Source: Pseudomonas fluorescens NCIMB 11764 (GTDB lineage: Bacteria > Pseudomonadota > Gammaproteobacteria > Pseudomonadales > Pseudomonadaceae). From it: a stretch of 64,000 nt of DNA. This document shows, one piece after another, positions 18,938 to 26,845 of the stretch (positions within the stretch are counted from its first letter, which is position 1; the number at the start of each line of letters is the position of its first letter). Made by a program: the position numbers and the translations under genes. The stretch covers positions 3,864,001-3,928,000 of the forward strand of contig NZ_CP010945.1 of the NCBI RefSeq assembly GCF_000293885.2, given 5' to 3'. Below the pieces are notes generated by a model. The model did not search any database. It had not been told where the DNA came from and saw nothing but the letters and a program-made list of their open reading frames with translations.

Positions 18938-19030
18938 ATGTGGGAGCCAGCCTGCTGGCGATAGCGGTGTGTCAGTGACCGTGAATGCTGGATGTGCTGA
19001 CCCAATCGCCAGCAGGCTGGCTCCCACAGG
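18938..19030. repeat. Paired inverted REP element (TGTGGGAGCCAGCCTGCTGGCGA type)
   Basis: TGTGGGAGCCAGCCTGCTGG on the left and CCAGCAGGCTGGCTCCCACA on the right are exact reverse complements. It lies between the convergent LysR and sirtuin genes. Confidence 0.9.
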
Positions 19031-19041
19031 GGGTAGTGGCG

Positions 19042-19884
19042 TCAGGTGGAGAGGCGTTGAGCCAGCAGCGGCAACAGCTGTTCGCAGGAGGCTTCAATCT
19101 TCAGGTCCAGGAGATCGTCCGCCCGTGTCTTCCCCAGGTTGATTGCCAGCAACGGCTTGCCCTGATCCGCCACTGCCCGGCACAAACGAAACGCCGAATA
19201 CGCCATCAACGACGACCCGACCACCAGCAGGCCCGCGGCTTTCTCGACCGCCGCCATCGCTTTGGCTGCCGTCTGTTGCGCCACGTTCTCGCCAAAAAAC
19301 ACCACATCCGGTTTCATCCGTTCACCGGCGCAATGCGGGCATTGCGGCACCTGGAAGCGCGCCTCGAACGCCGAGTCGAGCAAGGTATCGCCATCCGGCG
19401 CCTGTACCGCGTCGACACCGGCCAGGTAAGGGTTCTGCGCTTCCATCAACTGCTGGATCGAGTCGCGTTCGCTGCGTTGCCCGCAATCCAGACACAACAC
19501 CCGGTGCAGGCTGCCATGCAGTTCAATCACCTCGTGACTGCCGGCCTGATCGTGCAAGGTGTCAACATTCTGGGTAATCAATCCGCCGATCCGCCGAGTG
19601 CTTTGCAGACTGGCCAACGCCTCGTGCGCCACATTCGGTTGTGCCAGGCGCACCCGCGGCCAGCCGAGCATCGCCCGCGCCCAATAGCGGCGCCGGGATT
19701 CCGGGGCGGAGAGAAATTCCTGATACATCATCGGCTGCCGGCCACGCCGTATGCCCTGATTGTCGCGGTAGTCCGGAATGCCCGACGGGGTGCTGATGCC
19801 GGCACCGGTCAGGACCACAAACGGTTGGTCGGCCATGAGCTGCTGGAGCCGGTCGAGTTGTTCGCGGGTACGGCTGTCGAGCAT
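19042..19884 (-). CDS. Sir2-family NAD-dependent protein deacylase
   Basis: The 280-residue sirtuin shows the NAD-binding GAGISTPSGIPDYR motif (about residues 26-39), TQNVDTLHD, and the catalytic histidine in ELHGSLHRVLC. Zinc is held by two CxxC pairs (CLDC and CPHC). It should remove acetyl or longer acyl groups from protein lysines, giving nicotinamide and O-acyl-ADP-ribose. The start at MLDSRTREQL was chosen since 47 upstream codons run through a REP-like repeat. Such class II-like sirtuins with a longer zinc module are common in pseudomonads. Confidence 0.92.
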   Translation of the reverse strand: MLDSRTREQLDRLQQLMADQPFVVLTGAGISTPSGIPDYRDNQGIRRGRQPMMYQEFLSAPESRRRYWARAMLGWPRVRLAQPNVAHEALASLQSTRRIGGLITQNVDTLHDQAGSHEVIELHGSLHRVLCLDCGQRSERDSIQQLMEAQNPYLAGVDAVQAPDGDTLLDSAFEARFQVPQCPHCAGERMKPDVVFFGENVAQQTAAKAMAAVEKAAGLLVVGSSLMAYSAFRLCRAVADQGKPLLAINLGKTRADDLLDLKIEASCEQLLPLLAQRLST

Positions 19885-19903
19885 GTTCAACACTCCGATG
19901 GGC

Positions 19904-19999
19904 CTGTAGGCGCTGCCGAAGGCTGCGATCTTTTGATCTTCAGCGATTTCAGCATCGACCAATAAAATCCAAAGATCGCAGCCTTCGGCAGCTCCTACA
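19904..19999. repeat. REP-like hairpin, GTAGG...GATCTTTTGATC family (copy 2)
   Basis: GTAGGCGCTGCCGAAGGCTG pairs with CAGCCTTCGGCAGCTCCTAC, and GCGATCTTTTG with its mirror. It shares nearly the whole 95 bases with the copy at 17904-18000, including the non-palindromic loop. It is upstream of the sirtuin start. Confidence 0.9.
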
Positions 20000-20031
20000 G
20001 TAATCGGTTCGCAGTCCGCGGTCACCGGTGC

Positions 20032-21081
20032 TTATTTACGCGCTTCCAGAATCAGGTTGAACGGCGTTTCCGTGGCTCGACGGAATGTCTTGAATCCGGC
20101 CTCGGTAAACACTTTGCGCAGCCGCGCCTCACCCGCCTGGGCGCCGAGCCCGAGCCCGACTTCCTGGGACAGGGAGTTCGGCGTACAGATGAAGGTCGAA
20201 GCCGCGTAGAACAACCGGCCGACCGGGGTGACGTTGTCGTCGAGCTTGTCATTGGCGAACGGTTCCACCAGCAGCACCGTACCGTCGGGTTTCAGCGAGT
20301 CATACGCGTGCCTGGCTGCACCCACCGGATCGCCCATGTCGTGCAGGCAGTCGAAATAGCAGACCAGGTCGTAGTCATCACCCGGATAGCTTTTCGCCGT
20401 GCCCTGGAAGAACCGCGCCCGGCCGGCCACGCCGCCTTCTTCAGCACGCTGGGTGGCGACGGTGACGGACGGGGCGTGGTAGTCGAAGCCAACGAACCGC
20501 GAATCCGGGAACGCCTGGGCCATGATCACCGTGGAGGCGCCATGGCCGCAGCCGATGTCGGCGACTTTGGCGCCCGCTTCGAGTTTGGCGACGACGCCGT
20601 CTAGGGCCGGTAGCCATTCGGTGATCAAGTGCGCTTTGTAGCCGGGGCGGAAGAATCGCTCTGTGCCGCTGAACATGCACGGATGGTGATCGCCCCAGGC
20701 CAGGGCCCCGTTGCCGCGCATGGCGTTGACCAGTTTGTCCTTGTCATGGAAAAACGACGCGACCACCCCGACACCACCGGCGATGTAGACCGGCGAATCT
20801 TCGATGGCCAGGGCCAGGGCTTGTTCTTCGGGCAGACGGAACTGGCCGTCGCTGTGTTCCATATAGCCGGAAGCGGCGTGGGCGCTGAGCCATTCGCGCA
20901 GCAGACGGGGGTTGCAGCCGGTCTTGTCGGCAAGTGCTTCAGGGGTGATTGGCTGGCTGTCGGCCATGGCCCGGTACAGGCCGAGCTCTTCGCCGAGGAT
21001 GACGTTGGCGAGCATGGCCGCACCGCCCATGTCGTTCACCAGTTTGCCCATGAAATCGTTGAGTCTGGCCTCGTCCATCAT
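20032..21081 (-). CDS. SAM-dependent methyltransferase with N-terminal winged helix
   Basis: This 349-residue protein has an N-terminal dimerisation/winged-helix part (EELGLYRAMADSQPITPEAL, then RLLREWLSAHAASGYME) and a Rossmann methyltransferase domain with VADIGCGHGASTVIMAQAFP and SAM acidic loop FVGFDYH. The late DPVGAARHAYDSLKPDGTVLL is typical of methyltransferases of the Rv2258c/O-methyltransferase type. The substrate is unknown. AAGGAG precedes the tandem ATG-ATG at 21081/21078. It is divergent from the formamidase-like gene. Confidence 0.85.
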   Translation of the reverse strand: MMDEARLNDFMGKLVNDMGGAAMLANVILGEELGLYRAMADSQPITPEALADKTGCNPRLLREWLSAHAASGYMEHSDGQFRLPEEQALALAIEDSPVYIAGGVGVVASFFHDKDKLVNAMRGNGALAWGDHHPCMFSGTERFFRPGYKAHLITEWLPALDGVVAKLEAGAKVADIGCGHGASTVIMAQAFPDSRFVGFDYHAPSVTVATQRAEEGGVAGRARFFQGTAKSYPGDDYDLVCYFDCLHDMGDPVGAARHAYDSLKPDGTVLLVEPFANDKLDDNVTPVGRLFYAASTFICTPNSLSQEVGLGLGAQAGEARLRKVFTEAGFKTFRRATETPFNLILEARK

Positions 21082-21247
21082 GTGTGCTCCTTCAGCAGGA
21101 TCACGGTCCAGAGGCATTGTTTTCGAGGCGTTCAGCTCTGGGCGGTGGTCGTGGGAATGAACAGGACAATAACCGCGTCCTGGGTGCTCTAAGTTTAGTC
21201 CGGTGGTTGTGGGCCGCCGGCCGCAGCGACGAAAGCCCATCCTCCAG

Positions 21248-21291
21248 ACACCCCCAATCCCCTGTGGGAACCCCCAGGGGATTGGGGGTGT
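21248..21291. repeat. Perfect 17-bp inverted repeat in a promoter region
   Basis: ACACCCCCAATCCCCTG at 21248-21264 is exactly reverse complementary to CAGGGGATTGGGGGTGT at 21275-21291, separated by 10 bases. No T-run follows, so it is not a standard terminator. Its right arm ends where the TGTATC pair begins, in front of the formamidase-like gene. Confidence 0.85.
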
Positions 21292-21306
21292 GTATCTCAC
21301 TGTATC
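21291..21306 (+). promoter_or_regulatory. TGTATC direct repeat with 10-bp period (putative response-regulator site)
   Basis: TGTATC occurs at 21291-21296 and again at 21301-21306, exactly one helical turn apart, about 120 bases before the start of the formamidase-like gene. The same arrangement occurs in front of the two-component locus (28968-29051). OmpR-family regulators usually bind such direct repeats. That this is the site of the RR encoded at 28156-28896 is inference. Confidence 0.5.
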
Positions 21307-21426
21307 TAAACACCACCCCGACACATTCCAGTTCATTCCCCGCCACTGCCGAACACAGCCCAGATACAAACCTGCGATGAACTGCATAGGCCGCTTGGCG
21401 CCCTATACACCGTGAAGGGGACAACA

Positions 21427-22761
21427 ATGACCATGCTCCTGCCTGAAACCGACCTGAATTCCACCCCCGTCGATCGCCTGCGCGTCGACCAATACACCAA
21501 CGGCCTCATCGGCCCGAGCCAGCCGATGCTCGGCCCATTGGCCGACGGTGGCACCCTGATCACCGGCACGCCGCCGGGCTGTTGGGGGCCGATGATTACG
21601 CCAGCCTTCGAGGGCGGCCATGAAGTCACTCAACCGGTGGCCATCGCCGGTGCCGAAATCGGCGATGCCGTGGCGATCAAGATCAAAAGCATGCGCGTCA
21701 CGTCGCTGGCCACCTCGTCCGGGGTGATGAGTTTTGTCGAAGGCCGATACAACGGCGACCCGTTCGTTTCGAAATTCTGCAGCAAATGCGGCACCGAACA
21801 CCCGGCCAGCCACGTCGAAGGCATCGGCGAGGATTCGATTCGCTGCAACAACTGTGGCGCCGAGGTCAGCGCGTTCCGTTTCAGCCACGGTTACGTGATC
21901 GTGTTCGATGCGCAGAACCAGGTCAGCCTGACCGTCAATCAGGACATCGCCAATCAACTGGCCGGTAACGCCTCCGAAATGTCGGCGCTGCCGGAATTCG
22001 CCGCCCAGCATTCGATCCTGTCCCTGGCCCGCGCTGACATTCCCGGCGTCGCCGCGCACATGCGGCCGTTCCTCGGCAACATCGGCACCACGCCGTCGCG
22101 GGACTTGCCGGACTCGCACAACTGCGCCGATTTCGGCCAGTACCTGATCGGCGCGCCGCACCGTTTCGGCATGACCCGCGAAGAACTCCACGCGGCCAAG
22201 ACCGACGGTCACATGGACACCAACTCGATCCGCGAAGGCTGCGTGCTGATCTGCCCGGTGAAAGTCCCGGGTGCCGGCGTGTACATGGGCGACATGCATG
22301 CCCAGCAGGGCAACGGCGAAATCGCCGGGCACGCCACCGACTGCTCCGGGGAAACCGAAGTGCAGGTCGAAGTGATCAAGAACCTGACCCTGGAAGGGCC
22401 GATCCTCCTGCAGAACCTCGACGATCTGCCGCCGATGGCCCGGCCGATGAATGCCCGGCAGCGGCAGAAAGTCCGTGAGCTGGGCGAGCGCTGGGGTCAG
22501 CATGACATCGAAGAGAGCGGCCCGATCACCTTCATCGGCAGTGGCGAAAACCTTAACGTGGCGGTGGAAAACGGCCTGAAACGCGCCGCCTCGGTCACCG
22601 GCCTGCCGTATGACGAAGTACTCAACCGCGCGACCATCACCGGTTCCATCGACATCAGCCGCTTGCCGGGCACTGTGCGCGTGACGTTCCTGTGCCCGAT
22701 GCCGGTGCTGGATCGCATGGGCATTGGCCATCTGGTTCGCGAGAAATACGACCTGGCGTAA
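21427..22761 (+). CDS. Acetamidase/formamidase family protein with a zinc-ribbon insertion
   Basis: The 444-residue protein belongs to the FmdA/AmdA family ([15 protein letters not shown] near the N-terminus, [20 protein letters not shown] in the middle). Those enzymes hydrolyse formamide or acetamide to ammonia. It carries an extra segment with C118-x2-C121 and C140-x2-C143, which looks like a zinc or metal ribbon. AAGGGG lies just before the ATG at 21427. It is followed by the DUF692-DUF2063 pair on the same strand and preceded by the TGTATC repeat, so amide hydrolysis of a metabolite may not be its real job here. Confidence 0.83.
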   Translation: MTMLLPETDLNSTPVDRLRVDQYTNGLIGPSQPMLGPLADGGTLITGTPPGCWGPMITPAFEGGHEVTQPVAIAGAEIGDAVAIKIKSMRVTSLATSSGVMSFVEGRYNGDPFVSKFCSKCGTEHPASHVEGIGEDSIRCNNCGAEVSAFRFSHGYVIVFDAQNQVSLTVNQDIANQLAGNASEMSALPEFAAQHSILSLARADIPGVAAHMRPFLGNIGTTPSRDLPDSHNCADFGQYLIGAPHRFGMTREELHAAKTDGHMDTNSIREGCVLICPVKVPGAGVYMGDMHAQQGNGEIAGHATDCSGETEVQVEVIKNLTLEGPILLQNLDDLPPMARPMNARQRQKVRELGERWGQHDIEESGPITFIGSGENLNVAVENGLKRAASVTGLPYDEVLNRATITGSIDISRLPGTVRVTFLCPMPVLDRMGIGHLVREKYDLA

Positions 22762-22766
22762 CGCCA

Positions 22767-22804
22767 CCGGCGGGTCTGTACCGAAGTGTGTACAGACCCG
22801 CCGG
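22767..22804. repeat. Perfect 15-bp inverted repeat between formamidase-like gene and DUF692 gene
   Basis: CCGGCGGGTCTGTAC (22767-22781) pairs exactly with GTACAGACCCGCCGG (22790-22804) around an 8-base loop. No T-run follows. It could be an attenuator or RNA-processing hairpin dividing the upstream gene from the DUF692 pair, or an operator. Confidence 0.75.
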
Positions 22805-22904
22805 CGATACAACCGCTGCGATTTTCTGCCGGAACGGAACACAGGCCCGATACACCGCTTCGGTTAACTGTGATTCTGTTCTGGCAACCCCTGAGATCGA
22901 CATC

Positions 22905-23744
22905 ATGCAGACTTCCCTCACATCAACGAAGGCCACCGTCGGACTTGGCCTGCGTCGCGGTTTAATGAAGGACCTCCAGGCCGCCCCGGTGGGCGATTTC
23001 GACTTCCTGGAAGTCGCGCCGGAGAACTGGATCGGCATCGGCGGCGCCCATGGCGCGGCGTTGCGCGCCCTGGCCGAGCGGTATCCGTTGTCCTGTCACG
23101 GTCTGTCGCTGTCACTGGGCGGGCCGGCGCCGCTGGACGTCGGGTTTTTGCAGGAAGTCCGGGGTTTTCTTGATCAATACAACGTGCCGCTGTACAGCGA
23201 ACACCTGAGCTACTGCAGCGATGACGGCCACCTTTACGACCTGTTGCCGCTGCCCTTTACCGAAGAAGCGGTGCATCACGTCGCCGCGCGCATTCGCCAG
23301 TCCCAAGACATCCTCGGTCGGCGCCTGGCGGTGGAAAATGTCTCTTACTACGCCGCGCCACAGCAAGACATGGACGAGCTGACGTTCACCAATGCGGTGC
23401 TGCGCGAAGCCGATTGCGACCTGTTGCTGGACGTCAACAATGTGTACGTCAACTCGATCAACCACGGTTTCGATCCGCAGACCTTTCTGGCCGGCATCGA
23501 TTCGGGGCGGGTGGTGGCGATGCACATAGCCGGGCATTTCGATGAGTCCGATACCTTGAAAATCGACACCCATGGCGCCTCGGTGAAGCCAGTGGTCTGG
23601 TCGTTGCTGGCCGAGGCCTATGCCCGGTTCGGCGCGCAACCGACGTTGCTGGAGCGGGATTTCAATTTCCCTGCGTTCTCTGAATTGGTCGCCGAATTGC
23701 GAACCATCCGCCGCTTGCAGGCCAAGGGGATGAACCGTGGATAA
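22905..23744 (+). CDS. DUF692 (UPF0276, MNIO) multinuclear iron oxidase-like protein
   Basis: The 279-residue TIM-barrel protein is of the UPF0276/DUF692 family, the same family as MbnB, TglH and the bufferin enzyme BufB. Metal-binding residues are visible: H65 ([10 protein letters not shown]), the SEHLSYC segment, [24 protein letters not shown] and ERDFNFP. Characterised members use two or three irons to oxidise cysteines in a precursor peptide. The start at MQTSLTS was chosen because the longer frame crosses the inverted repeat. It overlaps the DUF2063 gene by 8 bases. Unusually, no small precursor gene lies upstream. Confidence 0.9.
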   Translation: MQTSLTSTKATVGLGLRRGLMKDLQAAPVGDFDFLEVAPENWIGIGGAHGAALRALAERYPLSCHGLSLSLGGPAPLDVGFLQEVRGFLDQYNVPLYSEHLSYCSDDGHLYDLLPLPFTEEAVHHVAARIRQSQDILGRRLAVENVSYYAAPQQDMDELTFTNAVLREADCDLLLDVNNVYVNSINHGFDPQTFLAGIDSGRVVAMHIAGHFDESDTLKIDTHGASVKPVVWSLLAEAYARFGAQPTLLERDFNFPAFSELVAELRTIRRLQAKGMNRG

Positions 23745-24495
23745 ACCCACCCTGTTTCAACAGCAGAACACCCTGGGTCTTTACCTGCGCGACCCGGAAC
23801 ACTGCGCGCCACCGGCCGGGATGGATGTGGCGCGGGCGCAGGTTTACCGCGACTTGATTTTCAACAACCTGTCGATGCTGCTCAGCGGCACTTTTCCGGT
23901 GTTGATCAAGATTCTGGGTGATGAGCACTGGCGTTCGCTGATGCGGATCTTCCTGCGGGACTACCGCGCGCACACGCCGAAATTCGGTGAGATCGCCCAG
24001 GAATTCGTCGAGTTTCTTGCCGCACAGCCGCCGGCGTTGAACGACGGGCCGTGGCCGCCTTTCATGGTGGAGCTGGCGCATTACGAGTGGGTCGAGATGG
24101 CGTTGCAGCAGTCCGAGGCCGAGCCGTTACCGGCGAGCGACGCCGGGGCGCTGCTGGATCGACCGTTGCGGATTTCGCCGCTGGCCTGGCCGTTGGCGTA
24201 TGCCTGGCCGGTGCATTTGGTCGGACCGGATTATCAACCGGACGCTGTACCGGCCGAGCCGACGTTGCTGCTGGTGCGGCGGGTTGAGGACTGGAGTGTG
24301 AAGTTTTCCGCGCTGAGCCCCTTGGCGTGGCGGTTGTTGCAACGCATTGGAGAGTTTCCCGAACTGAACGGGCGGGCGCAGCTGGAGGGATTGGCCGTCG
24401 AGGCAGGAACCACCGGATCGCAGGACTTCATCGACAGCGGGACGGCGTTGTTGCGGCAGATGCAGGGAGAAGGGGTGGTTGGCGTAATTGCCTGA
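23737..24495 (+). CDS. DUF2063 (putative DNA-binding-like/MNIO partner) protein
   Basis: The 252-residue protein has the DUF2063 N-terminus ([21 protein letters not shown] then [17 protein letters not shown] and [12 protein letters not shown]), which in MbnC and BufC recognises the precursor peptide and presents it to the DUF692 enzyme. [15 protein letters not shown] is the second conserved block. A C-terminal winged-helix-like part follows. It starts with GTG at 23737, behind AAGGGG, inside the end of the DUF692 gene, so the two are translationally coupled. Confidence 0.88.
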   Translation: MDKPTLFQQQNTLGLYLRDPEHCAPPAGMDVARAQVYRDLIFNNLSMLLSGTFPVLIKILGDEHWRSLMRIFLRDYRAHTPKFGEIAQEFVEFLAAQPPALNDGPWPPFMVELAHYEWVEMALQQSEAEPLPASDAGALLDRPLRISPLAWPLAYAWPVHLVGPDYQPDAVPAEPTLLLVRRVEDWSVKFSALSPLAWRLLQRIGEFPELNGRAQLEGLAVEAGTTGSQDFIDSGTALLRQMQGEGVVGVIA

Positions 24496-24524
24496 CCAAA
24501 CACAATCCTCCAAGCACCCGATAA

Positions 24525-24558
24525 CCCTGTGGGAGCGGGCAAGCCCGCTCCCACAGGG
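24525..24558. repeat. Short palindromic REP (CTGTGGGAGCGGGC/GCCCGCTCCCACAG)
   Basis: CCCTGTGGGAGCGGGC pairs with GCCCGCTCCCACAGGG around a two-base centre. It lies between convergent genes and probably ends transcription of the DUF692-DUF2063 unit. Confidence 0.9.
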
Positions 24559-24577
24559 AATGGGGAATGCCCGTTAT

Positions 24578-25525
24578 TTACTGGGCCGAAAAGAAATACC
24601 GCGTCAGGTGAAAGAAGATCGGCGCCGCGAAGCAGATCGAGTCCATCCGGTCGAGCATGCCGCCGTGGCCCTTGATCATGGTGCCCCAATCCTTGGCGCT
24701 GAGGCTGCGCTTGATCGCCGACATCACCAGCCCGCCGAGGAAACCCATCACCACGATGACGAATGACATCATCAGCGACTGCCAGAAACTGAACGGCGTC
24801 ATCCAGAACATGCAGCCGCCAATCAGCGTGGCAGACAAACCGCCACCTACCAGGCCTTCCACGGTTTTCGACGGACTCACCAGCGGCGCAACCTTGTGCT
24901 TGCCGAAGAGCTTCCCGAAGACGTATTGCAACACGTCACTCAACTGAACGACGAACACCAGATAGAACAGCAGCAACGCGTTCTGGCCCTGGAAACCTTC
25001 CAGGTCGAGCAACAACAGCGCAGGCGCGTGGCTGATGCAATAGATGCAAATCATCACGCCCCACTGGATCTTCGCGGTTCTTTCCAGAAAGCCTTCGGTG
25101 TCCTGGCTCAGCACCGCAATCGCCGGCAGCAGCAGGAAGGCGTACACCGGAATCAGCAGCGTGAACATCGAATACCAATGGGTGCCGATCAGCACGTATT
25201 GCAGCGGAATCAGGATGAAAAATGCCGAGAACAGTGCGTTGTGATCGCCCCGGGTGGTGGGTGTCAGGGTAATGAATTCCCGCAGCGCAAACAGCGAAAT
25301 GAAGCCAAACAGGATGACCGTTGCGTTACCGCCCAACTGGTAGGAAACGAAGAAGATGATCACCATCCCCCACCAGGCATTCACGCGCTGGTTGAGGTTT
25401 TCGATGGTCGAGATCGAGCTTTCCGTTTTGGCCCGTCGGGCCAGCAGTCGGCCAATGAGCGAAGCCACGGCCAGCAGGCAGGCGATCGCAAAAAAGAACC
25501 ACAAGAACTTTGCTTCAAGACTCAT
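24578..25525 (-). CDS. Phosphatidate cytidylyltransferase (CdsA/YnbB type)
   Basis: The 315-residue membrane protein has about eight helices and the C-terminal CdsA signature around VSPSKTVEGLVGG and SLSAKDWGTMIKGHGGMLDRMDS. It should make CDP-diacylglycerol from phosphatidate and CTP in the inner membrane. It is closest in organisation to YnbB of the E. coli ynb cluster rather than to the housekeeping CdsA. It is third in a very tight operon; its ATG overlaps the acyltransferase stop (ATGA). Together with the two upstream genes it forms a complete small lipid-making set. Confidence 0.88.
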   Translation of the reverse strand: MSLEAKFLWFFFAIACLLAVASLIGRLLARRAKTESSISTIENLNQRVNAWWGMVIIFFVSYQLGGNATVILFGFISLFALREFITLTPTTRGDHNALFSAFFILIPLQYVLIGTHWYSMFTLLIPVYAFLLLPAIAVLSQDTEGFLERTAKIQWGVMICIYCISHAPALLLLDLEGFQGQNALLLFYLVFVVQLSDVLQYVFGKLFGKHKVAPLVSPSKTVEGLVGGGLSATLIGGCMFWMTPFSFWQSLMMSFVIVVMGFLGGLVMSAIKRSLSAKDWGTMIKGHGGMLDRMDSICFAAPIFFHLTRYFFSAQ

Positions 25526-26121
25526 TTCGACAGCCTCACAATGGCGTCACGCGCCCGCTCCAGGAACACCTGTTTTTCCTCGCCGGCAACCCTCTCCAGC
25601 GGATTTCCGATGCGGATCGTGCAGATAATCGGCAGCGGCACGTGTTTGCCTTTGGGCATGGAGCGATGCAGGTTTTCCAGGTAGATGGGCACCAGGTCGA
25701 CATCGGGGAAGGCCTCGCTCAATCGATACAGACCCGATTTGAACTCACCGGGCAATGCCTGGCTGGACCGGGTGCCTTCCGGGAAGATGATGATCGAATG
25801 GCCGGCGCGCACCACATCGAAAATCGGCTCCAGCACGTTCACACCGGGCGCCGGGTTACGTTCGATCAGGACCGCATTCAAGCCTTTCTGCGAGATGTAC
25901 GACAGAAACCGGTTCTTTCCCCAGTAATCGGCGGCGGCCACCGGCTTCACATTCACCCGGGCTTCGGGGGGCAGGGCGGCGATGATGGCGAGGGTGTCCA
26001 TGTGGCTGGTGTGATTGGCGAAATAGATGCGCTGGCGTGAAAGATCCGGCGGGCTTTCCCACCTCGCCGTGACGCCGATGAGAAAACGAAGCACCGAAAT
26101 CAACGCATTACTGATCCACAT
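25522..26121 (-). CDS. Lysophosphatidate acyltransferase (PlsC family)
   Basis: This 199-residue acyltransferase has the catalytic HX4D motif (H37-T-S-H-M-D42 in ANHTSHMD) and the FPEGTRS substrate-binding motif. It should acylate a lysophospholipid or a related head-group lipid at the cytoplasmic face. An N-terminal hydrophobic helix (NALISVLRFLIGV) anchors it. The start at MWISNAL lies inside the end of the CDP-alcohol transferase gene (14-base overlap), behind AAAGGTG. The longer frame starting at 26208 was rejected for lack of family character. Confidence 0.87.
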   Translation of the reverse strand: MWISNALISVLRFLIGVTARWESPPDLSRQRIYFANHTSHMDTLAIIAALPPEARVNVKPVAAADYWGKNRFLSYISQKGLNAVLIERNPAPGVNVLEPIFDVVRAGHSIIIFPEGTRSSQALPGEFKSGLYRLSEAFPDVDLVPIYLENLHRSMPKGKHVPLPIICTIRIGNPLERVAGEEKQVFLERARDAIVRLSK

Positions 26122-26740
26122 GGGCGGCACCTTTGAGCTGCTTGGAAATGTCCAGCGTGCGCGTGACGCAGGTAGCAACGGAGCCGATGGCGATGATGGC
26201 CAGCGCAATCAACAGCACGTAATGACTGCCATAAACGCTCGCTTCGACAGCGTTCAGCAAAAGCCCCGCCGTCATCACCGCCATCCGGTGTTGCTTGGCC
26301 ATCGGGCCGATGAAACTCTGCTTGAGACCGATCGAACCGCCAAACACCCTGACATACGCCGTCAGCGCCGCGGCCAGCGCGGCAAACCAGCCAAGGTCCG
26401 GATAGCCGATGGCATATCCCAGCCCGACAATCAGCAGGCTGTCGGCAATCCGGTCGGGGAATTCGTTGTAGAGGCTGCCGATGTCGGATTTCTTGCCGCC
26501 TTCAATCGCGACCATTCCGTCGAAGAGGTTGCACAGCAGGCGCAGCTGAATGCCGATTGCGCAGAGGATTGAGCCGGCAATGCCGTTATCGATGTTGAGC
26601 GCCACGATGCCAACGAGCGCGAAGGCGATGCTGGCCACGGAGATCTGATTGGGGGAGAGGTCTCTTTTCACCAACGTGTCGGTGATGCGTTTGGCCCATC
26701 CCGCAGAACGCGTCTTGATGGGTCTTCTGTTTTCATCCAT
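26108..26740 (-). CDS. CDP-alcohol phosphatidyltransferase-like protein (YnbA type)
   Basis: The 210-residue protein has the CDP-alcohol phosphatidyltransferase fold with six helices. The signature DxxDGxxAR...GxxxDxxxD is altered: N71 replaces the first aspartate, D74-G75 are kept, I79 replaces the arginine, N92 replaces the third aspartate and D96 remains. From memory, the E. coli YnbA protein has the same two Asp-to-Asn changes, so this seems a subfamily trait rather than a defect. The lipid made is unknown. First gene of the three-gene lipid operon, 105 bases behind the sensor kinase gene. Confidence 0.82.
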   Translation of the reverse strand: MDENRRPIKTRSAGWAKRITDTLVKRDLSPNQISVASIAFALVGIVALNIDNGIAGSILCAIGIQLRLLCNLFDGMVAIEGGKKSDIGSLYNEFPDRIADSLLIVGLGYAIGYPDLGWFAALAAALTAYVRVFGGSIGLKQSFIGPMAKQHRMAVMTAGLLLNAVEASVYGSHYVLLIALAIIAIGSVATCVTRTLDISKQLKGAAHVDQ

Positions 26741-26845
26741 TAGCCAATGTCCATATCAATGATGAGGTACTGCCGAGTACAGCACAGCGGCGATTCACCG
26801 ACTGCGCCCGACAATATAAAGGCTTTCCTTCGCCCTTGTGTCTGT

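Larger units (their letters stand above)
21082..21426. other. 345-base intergenic region between methyltransferase and formamidase-like genes
   Basis: This divergent promoter region has no supportable gene. From left to right it contains ordinary sequence, a perfect 17-bp inverted repeat at 21248-21291, a TGTATC direct repeat at 21291-21306, and single GATAC at 21363. These are listed separately. Confidence 0.7.

Noticed and set aside
21403..22842. 479-codon frame on the minus strand opposite the formamidase-like gene
   Set aside because: Its composition (Arg/His/Asp-rich, no domain) is typical of an antisense shadow in GC-rich DNA.
22692..22904. Precursor peptide gene directly before the DUF692 gene
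   Set aside because: The 143 bases after the formamidase stop hold a hairpin and promoter-like motifs, with no signal peptide or Cys-rich frame.
22905..24495. Classical methanobactin operon (MbnA, MbnB, MbnC)
   Set aside because: No MbnA gene, TonB-dependent transporter or MATE exporter is next to the pair; only the enzyme families agree.
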